Assembly (NCBI GenBank): GCA_036419695.1
Contig: CP143946.1
Location: 4,768,001-4,832,000 of the forward strand
Direction of reading: 5' to 3'
Length of the DNA: 64,000 nt
Origin: [Clostridium] symbiosum
GTDB taxonomy: Bacteria > Bacillota > Clostridia > Lachnospirales > Lachnospiraceae
The translations under genes and the position numbers were made by a program. Position 1 is the first letter of the stretch, and each line of letters starts with the position of its first letter. Under the pieces are notes generated by a model that worked only from the letters and a program-made list of their open reading frames with translations, had not been told where the DNA came from and searched no databases. Of the stretch, positions 50,491-59,289 are shown in pieces.

Positions 50491-51378
50491 ATGCAAAACA
50501 CAATTTATATCAAACATGAGATTGCGAATATACTCAATATTGCTAAAATCATCACCATCCATTATTTTGAATTCGGAAAGAACTATCGTTTTCACGGCGA
50601 AAGCCACGACTTCTGGGAAATCATGTACGCAGATAAAGGACATGTATGCATCACCAAGGGCGAAAAGGAGTTCATGCTGGAACAGGGAGAAATGCTGTTT
50701 CTCCGTCCGAATCTGTATCACAACCTCTGCTCGGACGGAAAACATTCGGCTAATGTATTTTTTATTTCTTTTGAAACATCTTCCGCTCCCATGAGTTACT
50801 TTGAAGACAGGGTGATAAAGATACCGGAACATTTAAAAAAACTGATTTCAGAAATTATAAAAGAGGGGAAATCCGCCTTTATTCTGCCTATGCCGAATCC
50901 TAAAATCCGTAAACTGATTCCGAAAGAGGATTCCATGATCGGTTCCCAGCAGATGATACGACTGGACCTGGAAAAACTTCTCATCATGCTGCTGAGGTAT
51001 GAACAGCAGAATGACTCGAATCATCAGCTTTTCACCTCAAAGTCAAAGTTTGATGATCACATTGCAGCGCAGATCAAACAAATGTTGAAAGACAATATTT
51101 ATGGAAAAATCACCGTTTCCCAGATCAGTGAACGGCTTCATTATGGAAAAACCCATTTGTCCGCCGCATTCAGAAAGGTGTACGGCAGAAGCATGATCAA
51201 CTACTATACTCATTTAAAGGTTGAGGAATCTAAGAAACTAATCCGGGAACAGAATCTTTCCATACAGGAAATATCAGCCTGTCTGAAATTTGATACGCCG
51301 CAGTATTTTTCAAAACGCTTCAAACAATATACGGGGATGTCCCCAACAGAATATCTTTTGTCGGTAAAGATGGATTGA
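50491..51378 (+). CDS. AraC-family transcriptional regulator
   Basis: This 295-residue protein has an N-terminal cupin-like sensing domain (about 20-110, with FWEIMYADKGHV and MLFLRPNLYHN). The C-terminal pair of helix-turn-helix motifs reads ITVSQISERLHYGKTHLSAAFRKVYG and FDTPQYFSKRFKQYTGMSPTEY. It probably controls the divergent acetyltransferase gene. The effector is likely a sugar, but nothing in the sequence proves this. Confidence 0.92.
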   Translation: MQNTIYIKHEIANILNIAKIITIHYFEFGKNYRFHGESHDFWEIMYADKGHVCITKGEKEFMLEQGEMLFLRPNLYHNLCSDGKHSANVFFISFETSSAPMSYFEDRVIKIPEHLKKLISEIIKEGKSAFILPMPNPKIRKLIPKEDSMIGSQQMIRLDLEKLLIMLLRYEQQNDSNHQLFTSKSKFDDHIAAQIKQMLKDNIYGKITVSQISERLHYGKTHLSAAFRKVYGRSMINYYTHLKVEESKKLIREQNLSIQEISACLKFDTPQYFSKRFKQYTGMSPTEYLLSVKMD

Positions 51379-51427
51379 CCGTTACTTTCCAGAGGCCAAA
51401 AACTTTTATTATATTCATTAAGAAAAA

Positions 51428-51476
51428 GAAGGAACCGCAGTACGCCCGAAAATCCGGCATTCTGCGATTCCTCCCT
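51428..51476. terminator. Bidirectional terminator between the AraC gene and cell-wall-binding protein C
   Basis: GGAA-CGCAG...GCC pairs with GGC...CTGCG-TTCC (with bulges). T-rich sequence follows on the minus strand and CCCTTCTC on the plus strand. The flanking genes converge on it. Confidence 0.75.
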
Positions 51477-51512
51477 TCTCTATATATTACGGTCTATCTT
51501 TAGAACTCTTTT

Positions 51513-52898
51513 TTAGTCTTCCCAGTAATCAGGTTCAATCGGCTCACGCGCCAGTGACTTTCCGTCGTCGCTCTGCTCATCCACCTGAATAATCTGTCCG
51601 GAAGAGTTCGTCTTATATTTTGTACCGCTGGAGTCCTTAACCGTCGTGGATTTAACAACCTTACCCGATGTGCTTACAAGGTAAACTTTGTTGTCAATCT
51701 TGATGGCCTCGTACTTGGTTCCGCTCTCCGCCTTCTGAAGTTTGCCCATGTAGAACAGATAGTTCTCCTTGACACCGGTATAGCCGCGGCCTGCTTTGGT
51801 ACCGGATTCAGTGAAGTAGAATTCGCTTCGTGTTCCGTCGCCTTCCTCGACGGTTCCTTTCCCTTTCACAACAGAGCTTGTCGCCTTGTTGCCGAAGTAG
51901 TAGCATGCATATTCATCTGTGCTTCCCACTCTCAGACGTCTCAGTCCGTAGACCGGGTTGCCCTTTTCATTAAAAAGATAAGTAATTCCGTTAATTCTCA
52001 CCAGATCACTTGTGGATGCCTCCTCGGCGGACGGTCCCACCTTCGGTGTGCCGTTGCTGGAGAAATAGTACCATTCCACCTCATTTCCCAAATCCATATT
52101 CAGGTCAGAATCTTCGGGAGGAGTTGTGGAGTACCAGCCGGTCTGCACCTTTCCGTTATCCTGGAAATAGCGGTAATTTTCAAAACTGTCGTCAGACTTG
52201 TCGCCCATGTTCACCCAGCCGGTCTGCATTGCTCCCGTCTCGCTGAAACAGTAGTAAACGCCGTCAATCTTATATAACTTATAGTCTCCGCTGCTGATAT
52301 TCGGCACATATTTCTTACCGGAGCTCTGGAAGTAATACCAGTGCTTGTCCTCATCATCACCAAACGGCACCGTCTTGTCATCAAATGAATCATCGTCGTC
52401 CGGATCTTCCAGATACTGCCATCCGGTGCGCATCGCCCCGTCGGAACCGGTATAATAGGTATCGTCATCCACCCAGCCGGTCTGCATCGCTCCGTCACTG
52501 TCAAAATAATAATATTTATTATCTATCTTGGACCAGCCGTCCGTCACTACCTTGCCGCTGTTGGCAAAATAATACCAGACAATCGTATTCTCCTCATCCC
52601 AGCCCGGATTCTTCTTCTGGAGCTTAATCCACTTATTCGTTACCATGATACCGTTGCTGTCCACATAGTACTCATCGTCAACCCAGGAATTCACTGCCAT
52701 TACTCCCTGGGAATTCAGGTAACGCCAAAGACCGTCGGCACCTTTCTTCCACTCATTCGTAACCTTATAATTATTAGAATCGTAATAAACCCAATCAGAT
52801 CCCGACTGCTGCCATCCTTCCGCATATGCAGTCAAAGACGCTGTTCCCAATGCAAGCATCATGGAGAGGGCAAAGACCGTGATTCCTCTCTTCCTCAT
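51513..52898 (-). CDS. Secreted cell-wall-binding repeat protein C
   Basis: This is an exported protein of 461 residues from the ATG at 52898 (SD GGGAGG), with signal peptide cleavage near AYA-EG. Nearly the whole mature chain consists of CW_binding_1-type repeats (WVYYDSNNYKVTNEWK, YYFDSDGAMQTGW, YYTGSDGAMRTGW and others). They are interrupted by acidic inserts such as EDPDDDDSFDD. No catalytic domain is visible, so it is a wall-bound scaffold or binding protein. Unlike proteins A and B it lacks the beta/Fn3 N-terminal domains. Confidence 0.9.
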   Translation of the reverse strand: MRKRGITVFALSMMLALGTASLTAYAEGWQQSGSDWVYYDSNNYKVTNEWKKGADGLWRYLNSQGVMAVNSWVDDEYYVDSNGIMVTNKWIKLQKKNPGWDEENTIVWYYFANSGKVVTDGWSKIDNKYYYFDSDGAMQTGWVDDDTYYTGSDGAMRTGWQYLEDPDDDDSFDDKTVPFGDDEDKHWYYFQSSGKKYVPNISSGDYKLYKIDGVYYCFSETGAMQTGWVNMGDKSDDSFENYRYFQDNGKVQTGWYSTTPPEDSDLNMDLGNEVEWYYFSSNGTPKVGPSAEEASTSDLVRINGITYLFNEKGNPVYGLRRLRVGSTDEYACYYFGNKATSSVVKGKGTVEEGDGTRSEFYFTESGTKAGRGYTGVKENYLFYMGKLQKAESGTKYEAIKIDNKVYLVSTSGKVVKSTTVKDSSGTKYKTNSSGQIIQVDEQSDDGKSLAREPIEPDYWED

Positions 52899-52935
52899 AT
52901 AAATTCCTCCCGTTGTATACAGTACTCTACAATAC

Positions 52936-52964
52936 ATTCTATCAGGGGAGGAGGAAATGTTCAA
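52936..52964 (-). promoter_or_regulatory. Promoter of cell-wall-binding protein C
   Basis: TTGAAC (52959-52964) and TAGAAT (52936-52941) are 17 bp apart on the minus strand, about 40 bp upstream of the start. Confidence 0.7.
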
Positions 52965-53033
52965 GCAGAATTATCTTTCAATTTGATTACAATTTGAGAA
53001 AGGAAGACGCGGCCACTACTCAGGATAAGCCTG

Positions 53034-54281
53034 CTAAATCATTCCAAGTAAGTTTAAAAATACTCTGATTGCCAAAGAAATAGTTACTGCAAATATGAGC
53101 CCCATTACTACATTAAACCATGTTTTATTGGCAAATTCTCCCATAAACTTTTTATCGCTTGATATTCGCCAAACAATGCCGCAAATAAACGGAAGCAGCA
53201 GACCGGTAATTGCCTGGACCGCTATAATGAGCTGGGCCGGTGCAGCACCAAATAACATAATAAATATAATTGGGACAATTCCTGCGCCTAAAATACATAT
53301 ACGGCTGCGTAATGCCTTTTTATCCATTGGCTGGTCTGTTGCCTGATTATATAACATAGGCGTCAGTTCCATTCTGAACATTCCGGAAGAAAATGCTGCC
53401 CCCCATAATCCTAATGAAAATAAAATACCCGCATATCTTCCTAAAATAGGAGTCAACTGCGCGGCCATATCCGCAGCACTGGAAACTTTTATTCCCAGAG
53501 GATGTAAATTGCAGGCCGAGCAAATCAGAATCGTCGATGTTAATACGGCGGTTACAATTGTCCCAACAATCAAATCCATTTTTGCAGATATCCTTTTCTT
53601 TTCAGGTGATAATCTACTTTCAGGAGATTCACTGTTCAAATATTTTTGTTTGTGCAACGCCGATAAGGTAATCGGAATATCATAGACCATTGTTGTTGAC
53701 AGCATTGCGAGCACCAGGTAAAAATTAGCCTCCGGTATTTTAAACGAAAAACCTTGTGACACTATCTCGGAAACACTTGGCTTAGAACCAATCACGGTAA
53801 AAACAAATGCGCACACCATCATAATAATCAGTACTTTGGTAAAATTCTCAAGCCATCCGTAATTAGTACACAATACCATTATCAGTGCTGCCAAAACTGT
53901 AATTATACACCATCCTGTTAACGAAATAGCAGGAACAAAATAGTTAAGAGCCATTGCGGCACCTATGAAGTTAGCCGCCTGTGAGATACAGGCACAGAAA
54001 TACATTGCGGCGAACATAACAATAGCCAGTTTTTTCCCGAAGCGTATTCGAATTGCCTCCAGTATTGTTACGCCTCTGTTTAAAGTTATGTTGATAGCCG
54101 GCAGCTGATAAAAGAAAGCAGCCAAAGCAGAAAAAACAATAACCCATAACAAAGAATAACCATAGTTGGCTCCCATTGTGGACGCCGTTGTCACCGTACC
54201 CGGCCCTACTACCACTGCTGCAATAACAATTGCGGGTCCTAACGCCCTAAGATATTCCTTCATCGACATTTTATCTTCCAT
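53034..54281 (-). CDS. NRAMP-family carrier lacking metal-site motifs, copy 2
   Basis: This is a 415-residue membrane protein with about 11 helices. The first-helix motif that is DPGN in metal transporters reads GPGT (26-29, within VVVGPGTVTTASTMG). The sixth-helix region has TTMVYDIPITLSALH without the MPH motif. As with the carrier at 11036-12253, an organic substrate is more likely than a metal. It is the last gene of a five-gene operon (aminotransferase, aspartate dehydrogenase, DUF1445, M29-like, carrier) and should import that operon's substrate. The start at 54281 follows GGAGAGG. Confidence 0.85.
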   Translation of the reverse strand: MEDKMSMKEYLRALGPAIVIAAVVVGPGTVTTASTMGANYGYSLLWVIVFSALAAFFYQLPAINITLNRGVTILEAIRIRFGKKLAIVMFAAMYFCACISQAANFIGAAMALNYFVPAISLTGWCIITVLAALIMVLCTNYGWLENFTKVLIIMMVCAFVFTVIGSKPSVSEIVSQGFSFKIPEANFYLVLAMLSTTMVYDIPITLSALHKQKYLNSESPESRLSPEKKRISAKMDLIVGTIVTAVLTSTILICSACNLHPLGIKVSSAADMAAQLTPILGRYAGILFSLGLWGAAFSSGMFRMELTPMLYNQATDQPMDKKALRSRICILGAGIVPIIFIMLFGAAPAQLIIAVQAITGLLLPFICGIVWRISSDKKFMGEFANKTWFNVVMGLIFAVTISLAIRVFLNLLGMI

Positions 54282-54303
54282 ATTGATCCCTCTCCGTTTT
54301 CTG

Positions 54304-55266
54304 CTAAAGCACAACAACCCCTTTGTCTAAAATAAGCGTATCATCCGCTGTGAGTGTCGGATTTTTAAATACCATATCCAAATGGAGCCTGCAAGATGTA
54401 TTTCCCCCAAAACCTGTATTATCTCCGCAGGCTAAATGAACTGTTTTACTGCACCCTTCATCTTCCAGCATTCTGCCTGTTAAACTGCACCCCGTATTTA
54501 ACCCCAGCCCAATCTCCCCAATCACATAAACATTCGGGTCGTTCGATTGTTCCAAAATTCCTGCAAATATCTCCGCCTGTTTTCCTCCCTCTACTTTGAC
54601 AATTTTCCCCTCCCGTATCGTCAGCTTAATTGGTTCTGATATTAACCCCAGTTCCGGAAGCGGGATACTTCCATCCACATATACAACTCCTTCCGCCGTC
54701 CCCTCTACCGCACATGTGGCACACTCGACATCAGGAGGCGAAGAAGAGATTCCCGCAGATAGACTTCTTCCAATCTGCGGACATGGTTTCCTCCCCTTAA
54801 TTGAGCAGGTAAATTCGGTTCCCAATTCCGTGGTAATATGGCACCTTTCTTTTCCGTCCAAGACATCCGCAATTTTCATGCATTGATCTCCGAGTGCATA
54901 AAAATCGCTGAATAGTCCCCCTTTTTCCAGCATTTCCATACTGTAGTCAACCATGTTTACAAAACGTGCACCCTTTTTACACGCCGCCTTTTTGGCTTCT
55001 GAATGAAACAATGAGAACTTGGTACATCCGTATATGACGTCCGCCTCCATCATTGCCGCACGAACCAAAGCTGGCGGATCCGCCGCATGCATCCCGGTCT
55101 CTTCCATCATCACCAGTGTCTTAAGCGGAAAATCCACCGCTGCTTCAAACAGAATGTTTGCCATCGAAACACTTGACGGATCTGTGACTATCAGTATTTT
55201 TTCATCTTCCCGGCAGCCCCCGCATACCTTCAGCAAGATTTCAGACGCCTTATCGCGTTCGTTCAT
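54304..55266 (-). CDS. M29/NicX-like metalloenzyme (COG2309 aminopeptidase T family)
   Basis: This 320-residue protein is related to M29 aminopeptidases and to the 2,5-dihydroxypyridine dioxygenase NicX. The C-terminal metal region is EIGLGLNTGCSLTGRMLEDEG, then TVHLACGDNTGFGGN and RLHLDMVF, where the Glu, His and Asp ligands of this fold are expected. Whether it is a peptidase, an amide hydrolase or a ring-opening enzyme cannot be told. The operon context suggests action on an amino-acid-derived compound. Confidence 0.78.
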   Translation of the reverse strand: MNERDKASEILLKVCGGCREDEKILIVTDPSSVSMANILFEAAVDFPLKTLVMMEETGMHAADPPALVRAAMMEADVIYGCTKFSLFHSEAKKAACKKGARFVNMVDYSMEMLEKGGLFSDFYALGDQCMKIADVLDGKERCHITTELGTEFTCSIKGRKPCPQIGRSLSAGISSSPPDVECATCAVEGTAEGVVYVDGSIPLPELGLISEPIKLTIREGKIVKVEGGKQAEIFAGILEQSNDPNVYVIGEIGLGLNTGCSLTGRMLEDEGCSKTVHLACGDNTGFGGNTSCRLHLDMVFKNPTLTADDTLILDKGVVVL

Positions 55267-55296
55267 TGCTATCCCCTCCTTTGTTCTTTTTCACTT

Positions 55297-56121
55297 TTAC
55301 TTTTCACTTTTTCTTTTCTCTAAAAAGGCATTCAATTCGGCATTTTTAATATCCGTAATGAACATATGGCCTGGAGAATGAGTCAGCACAAGCGGCAGCT
55401 TTGCATTTTCAATTGCTGCCTGAGGCGTAACACCACAAGGCCAGAATACAGGCACTTCCCCCTCCCGAATCTCAACGGCATCCCCGTAATCAGGGTGCAT
55501 TACATCTTCAATTCCTATCGCGCCGGGATCGCCAATATGGATAGGCGCCCCATGTACAAAAGGGCATTTTGCGGTGATTTCATAAGCTAATTCCGCCTTT
55601 TCCGGTGTCATTGGGCGCATGGTGCACACCAGTGGCCCTTCAAAGGGTCCTGCCTTAACCGTAGGAATATTGGTTTTAAACATCGGAACAAAGCATTTCT
55701 GTGTTAAATGACGCATTTCAATTCCTGCATTTATTAAAGCTTCTTCAAACGAAAAACTGCACCCCAGCAAAAAACCAACAAAATCCTCTTGCCACAAATG
55801 GGAAATATTATTCACAACCTCCTCCCGCACCCCATTCCGGTAAATATAGTATTCACATATGTCCGTTGTAATATCTCCTTCTGCCGCCATATCCTTTGTC
55901 TGTGGCGTTCCTTCCAAAATTTCAAGTACGGGGCAGGCATAGGGATTATTCTCAGTATATTCCCTAAAATACTGTGCATACTCATTGGGTAATATTACTA
56001 AATTAGCCTGTGCATATCCCTGACACATTCCTGATGTCGGCATATTGAATTCGTTATTCCTTATTCTCCTGCGGATTTCTAACGGACTCATATTCTTATA
56101 TGGTTCTATGTTAAATGACAT
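55297..56121 (-). CDS. DUF1445 / putative hydro-lyase (D-glutamate cyclase-like), copy 2
   Basis: This 274-residue paralogue of the protein at 8293-9102 conserves MPTSGMCQGYAQANLVILP, GCSFSFEEALINAGIEMRH, MRPMTPEKAELA, FWPCGVTPQAAIENAKLPLV and SPGHMFITD. It lies 30 bp after the M29-like gene in gene order and again shares an operon with an NRAMP-like carrier. The partners differ: here there are no pxp genes but an aspartate dehydrogenase and an aminotransferase. The substrate may therefore be another cyclisable amino acid. Confidence 0.88.
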   Translation of the reverse strand: MSFNIEPYKNMSPLEIRRRIRNNEFNMPTSGMCQGYAQANLVILPNEYAQYFREYTENNPYACPVLEILEGTPQTKDMAAEGDITTDICEYYIYRNGVREEVVNNISHLWQEDFVGFLLGCSFSFEEALINAGIEMRHLTQKCFVPMFKTNIPTVKAGPFEGPLVCTMRPMTPEKAELAYEITAKCPFVHGAPIHIGDPGAIGIEDVMHPDYGDAVEIREGEVPVFWPCGVTPQAAIENAKLPLVLTHSPGHMFITDIKNAELNAFLEKRKSEK

Positions 56122-56173
56122 TTACTCCTCCTTATTTTCCCCCTGTTTTTACTGATAAATTATATGTTTATCG

Positions 56174-56926
56174 TCAAACAAACTGGAATCCCGCTCCTCC
56201 CAATACCCTATCCAGGCTGCCGCATGCAGACAGAGGCACGTACTTGCCGGAAACGCCGCCTTCTGAAAAGCTGGATACACGAATCGTAAAATCTATCCCT
56301 TTTCCTGCTAAATGAATTACATGGGTATTCGCATTTACCGCAGGATCGGATATGATTTTTGATTGTGTATGTTCAAACCCGATACCTGCCAATGCAACTG
56401 CAGCATGCACATTGACATTTTTCGGAAACAGCTTTGCAGCTTCCTTTGTCGCTCCTTCATACAGAACCATTCTCTCCGTATTATCGCACCCTAAACTTTT
56501 GGGATTTTTAGTCGTCTCAATTGTTACTTCCGTTAACTCTTTACGGCCATCGAAAATCCCATCCAGTCCCAAAATGGCTCCATGGGGCAGAAATACATGT
56601 GTTCCATGAGCTTCACTGATTTCTCTTGCATGTTCTCTCAGAGCATCATCTTGAAATGCAGTCATAGAAAATGTCATCAGATTACAACAGGACAGGATAT
56701 CCTCCAGGTATCGTGTTACAACTTCTGCCGTCGCACATTCGATTACCAAATCCAGTCCCTCAAACATGCCTGAATTCAATTCGGGTGTTACCTGAATGCC
56801 GTTAATTTCACTCACCTTTAAATATGGGTCATACACAAAAACCACTTCCGCACTCTTCCGTTCTGCTACATGTTCCATCATGGCTCTTCCGATTTTTCCG
56901 CCGCCTAAGAATGCAATTTTCATCAT
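56174..56926 (-). CDS. Aspartate dehydrogenase family protein
   Basis: This 250-residue NAD(P)-dependent enzyme is of the L-aspartate dehydrogenase/DUF108 family, which oxidises aspartate to iminoaspartate/oxaloacetate and ammonia or runs in reverse. The Rossmann motif is FLGGGKIGRAM. The catalytic part has LPHGAILGLDGI, TIETTKNPKSL and NVNVHAAVALAGIGFEHTQS (with the expected His), and NTHVIHLAG. It is 15 bp from the aminotransferase gene. In NAD synthesis it would pair with nadA, absent here, so a catabolic role is more likely. Confidence 0.88.
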   Translation of the reverse strand: MMKIAFLGGGKIGRAMMEHVAERKSAEVVFVYDPYLKVSEINGIQVTPELNSGMFEGLDLVIECATAEVVTRYLEDILSCCNLMTFSMTAFQDDALREHAREISEAHGTHVFLPHGAILGLDGIFDGRKELTEVTIETTKNPKSLGCDNTERMVLYEGATKEAAKLFPKNVNVHAAVALAGIGFEHTQSKIISDPAVNANTHVIHLAGKGIDFTIRVSSFSEGGVSGKYVPLSACGSLDRVLGGAGFQFV

Positions 56927-56941
56927 GCTCCACCTCCATCT

Positions 56942-58156
56942 CTAAATCTTCCTGCGATACCGCTCCATAATCTGAAGTAACCGTTCAATTGCCGCCACCG
57001 CATTACCTTTATCCTGTGAAAAATTAATCCGAAACTCATTTTGATATTGAGGTGCAAACTCAGTTCCCGGGGTTACTGTCACATTTGCCATTTCACGTAC
57101 AATCCTGATAAACTGATGTAGGGAAACATCCAATTCAGGAATTGTTATAAACAGATAACTTCCCCCATCTGTCTGTCTGGCATAGACACCCGGAACTTCC
57201 CGAAGTTTCTCCATAATGGCATCGCGAATCTCCTGATGCGCTTTCACCCGTTCCTGAAGCCAACCCTCGGGTTCATTAAACCACGTTGCAAATACCGCCT
57301 GATTATAACCGCTGCATCGTAGTGACATAATCGCCTGCAATTTCTCCATGCGTTCAATAATTGCTGCAGTTCCAAAGGCGGCTCCCAATCGATAACCGCT
57401 TAAAGATTCCGTCTTAGACGGTCCCATGATTGTAATAATATTTTTTGTATTTTCTTTTTGTGAACAAAAGTGAGTATAATCCGTTCCCGGATAAACCTGG
57501 CGGGAATATAGTTCATCCGCAATTACTGTCACATCATACTTTTTAGCGAGTGCAGCAATCGAGCTTATTTCGCCATTTGAATAAACACAGCCTACCGGAT
57601 TGTTTGGATTTGAAAAGAGAAACAGTTTTACTCCGTTTTGGAATGCCTCTTCAAGTGCCTTAAGGTCGATCCCCGATCCGATCTTTGTATTCACATAATC
57701 CATCTGTATCGGCACAAGTTCTCCATGAAAAAACTCCACCATTTTGCGATTAGCAAAGTAATCCGGTTCCACAATTGCAACCTTATCTCCAGGCAGGATA
57801 TTGCTCCCCATAGCTAAGAATAAAGCCCCCTGTGTTCCCGGTGTCAGAATCAGATTTTCATCCGGATCAATGGGAACTCCTGTGAAAGCAGATAAACGTC
57901 CCGCCACATACTCTAATATACTTTTTTTGCCCCGGTAGGGCGTATAAGCCTGTTTTCCTCCTTCCCGCACTCCTTCTGCAAACACTTCAAAACTTCCCGG
58001 AGTCGGCTCATGCGCATCCACGTCTCCATGTGAAAAATCCACCGGAACTCCCATAAGTTTCTCTCCCCTGAACTCCAATGTCTCTGTTTTCTGGAGACTT
58101 TCCTGCCCAGGAGCATTATCAATCCCCAATCGTGCAAATTTTGTTTCTATCGACAT
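56942..58156 (-). CDS. PLP-dependent class I/II aminotransferase
   Basis: This 404-residue fold-type I enzyme has LTPGTQGALFLAMGSNILPGD, EPDYFANRKMVEFF and LFLFSNPNNPVGCVYSNGE. VIADELYSRQVYPG follows, with the PLP lysine in IMGPSKTESLSGYRLGAAFG and the substrate Arg near EFRINFSQDKG. The exact substrate is unknown; the aspartate aminotransferase-like group is most similar. The start at 58156 has GGGAGG upstream. It is the first gene of the operon that also encodes aspartate dehydrogenase, DUF1445, the M29-like protein and the carrier. Confidence 0.9.
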   Translation of the reverse strand: MSIETKFARLGIDNAPGQESLQKTETLEFRGEKLMGVPVDFSHGDVDAHEPTPGSFEVFAEGVREGGKQAYTPYRGKKSILEYVAGRLSAFTGVPIDPDENLILTPGTQGALFLAMGSNILPGDKVAIVEPDYFANRKMVEFFHGELVPIQMDYVNTKIGSGIDLKALEEAFQNGVKLFLFSNPNNPVGCVYSNGEISSIAALAKKYDVTVIADELYSRQVYPGTDYTHFCSQKENTKNIITIMGPSKTESLSGYRLGAAFGTAAIIERMEKLQAIMSLRCSGYNQAVFATWFNEPEGWLQERVKAHQEIRDAIMEKLREVPGVYARQTDGGSYLFITIPELDVSLHQFIRIVREMANVTVTPGTEFAPQYQNEFRINFSQDKGNAVAAIERLLQIMERYRRKI

Positions 58157-58201
58157 AGTCTTTATACCTCCCTCGTTTTTTCTTATCCTTTCGATACCCA
58201 A

Positions 58202-58257
58202 ATGATAGCATCGTGGTAATTACTTGTCCAATAGATAGGGCGACATATCCTTATGTC
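58202..58257 (-). promoter_or_regulatory. Promoter and dyad operator of the aminotransferase operon
   Basis: TTGGAC (58226-58231) and TATCAT (58202-58207) are 18 bp apart on the minus strand. A 16-bp dyad GACATA-TCCT-TATGTC (58242-58257) sits just upstream of the -35, where an activator would bind. Confidence 0.55.
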
Positions 58258-58323
58258 TAAAATGGAATATGCCAAAATATGGAACGACCTTGGCAGATGG
58301 TTCCTTTCTCTTTTTCCTTTTAT

Positions 58324-58352
58324 TTGACACCCCCATTCCAACCATATATAAT
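58324..58352 (+). promoter_or_regulatory. Consensus sigma-A promoter of the methyltransferase gene
   Basis: TTGACA (58324-58329) and TATAAT (58347-58352) are exactly 17 bp apart on the plus strand, 60 bp upstream of the gene. The match is perfect. Confidence 0.92.
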
Positions 58353-58411
58353 AGAAATGCATATTAAAAAACAGGTTTCTGAAATTTCGACAGATAGAAA
58401 GGATATTAATC

Positions 58412-59284
58412 ATGTGGATTGCCGACGGCTGGAATGATTATGAAGTAATAGACTGTTCCAAAGGAGAGAAGCTGGAGCGTTGGGGGAAGTATCTGCTTGT
58501 CCGCCCCGATCCCCAGGTAATCTGGGACACTCCGAAGGAACATAAAGGATGGAAAAAGATGAACGGCCATTATCACAGAAGCGCCAAGGGCGGCGGGGAA
58601 TGGGAATTCTTTGATCTGCCGGAGCAGTGGACGATTGGCTATAAGGGACTTACTTTTAACCTGAAGCCGTTCAGTTTCAAGCATACCGGGCTTTTCCCGG
58701 AGCAGGCTGCAAACTGGGACTGGTTTGGGAATAAGATTCGGGAGGCCGGACGGCCTGTGAAGGTTTTGAACCTCTTTGCCTACACCGGAGGGGCAACCCT
58801 GGCCGCCGCTAAGGCGGGCGCCAGCGTGACCCATGTGGACGCCTCAAAGGGCATGGTGAACTGGGCCAAAGAAAATGCCCGTTCTTCCGGGCTGGTGGAA
58901 GCTCCCATCCGCTGGATCGTGGATGACTGTGTGAAGTTCGTGGAGAGAGAAATCCGCCGCGGCAACCGCTATGATGGAATCATCATGGATCCTCCATCCT
59001 ACGGAAGGGGACCCAAAGGTGAGATCTGGAAGATCGAAGAAGCGATTCACCCCTTTGTCAAACTGTGTGCACAGCTTTTGTCGGAGGAACCGCTTTTCTA
59101 CCTTATAAATTCTTATACAACCGGACTGGCTCCCTCCGTGCTGACCTACATGCTCTCCACGGAATTGTCGCCAAAATATAAAGGGATGGTCCGCTCCGAT
59201 GAGCTTGGACTCCCCGTAACAAAAAGCGGGTTGATTCTCCCCTGCGGCGCTTCCGGCCGATGGGAATCCTCCCCCGCTAAATAA
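58412..59284 (+). CDS. Class I SAM-dependent methyltransferase (RlmI/RlmK-like)
   Basis: This is a 290-residue methyltransferase of the 23S rRNA cytosine-C5 type (RlmI-related). Motif I is NLFAYTGGATLAAAKAGASVTHVDAS, and the catalytic-type motif is MDPPSYGRGPKGE. It lacks the N-terminal PUA domain of E. coli RlmI (about 396 residues). The N-terminal 100 residues here (EVIDCSKGEKLERWGKYLLVRPDPQ) are the usual clostridial form. The substrate is inferred from family. It is the only clear plus-strand gene in this part. Confidence 0.88.
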   Translation: MWIADGWNDYEVIDCSKGEKLERWGKYLLVRPDPQVIWDTPKEHKGWKKMNGHYHRSAKGGGEWEFFDLPEQWTIGYKGLTFNLKPFSFKHTGLFPEQAANWDWFGNKIREAGRPVKVLNLFAYTGGATLAAAKAGASVTHVDASKGMVNWAKENARSSGLVEAPIRWIVDDCVKFVEREIRRGNRYDGIIMDPPSYGRGPKGEIWKIEEAIHPFVKLCAQLLSEEPLFYLINSYTTGLAPSVLTYMLSTELSPKYKGMVRSDELGLPVTKSGLILPCGASGRWESSPAK

Positions 59285-59289
59285 CCGTA

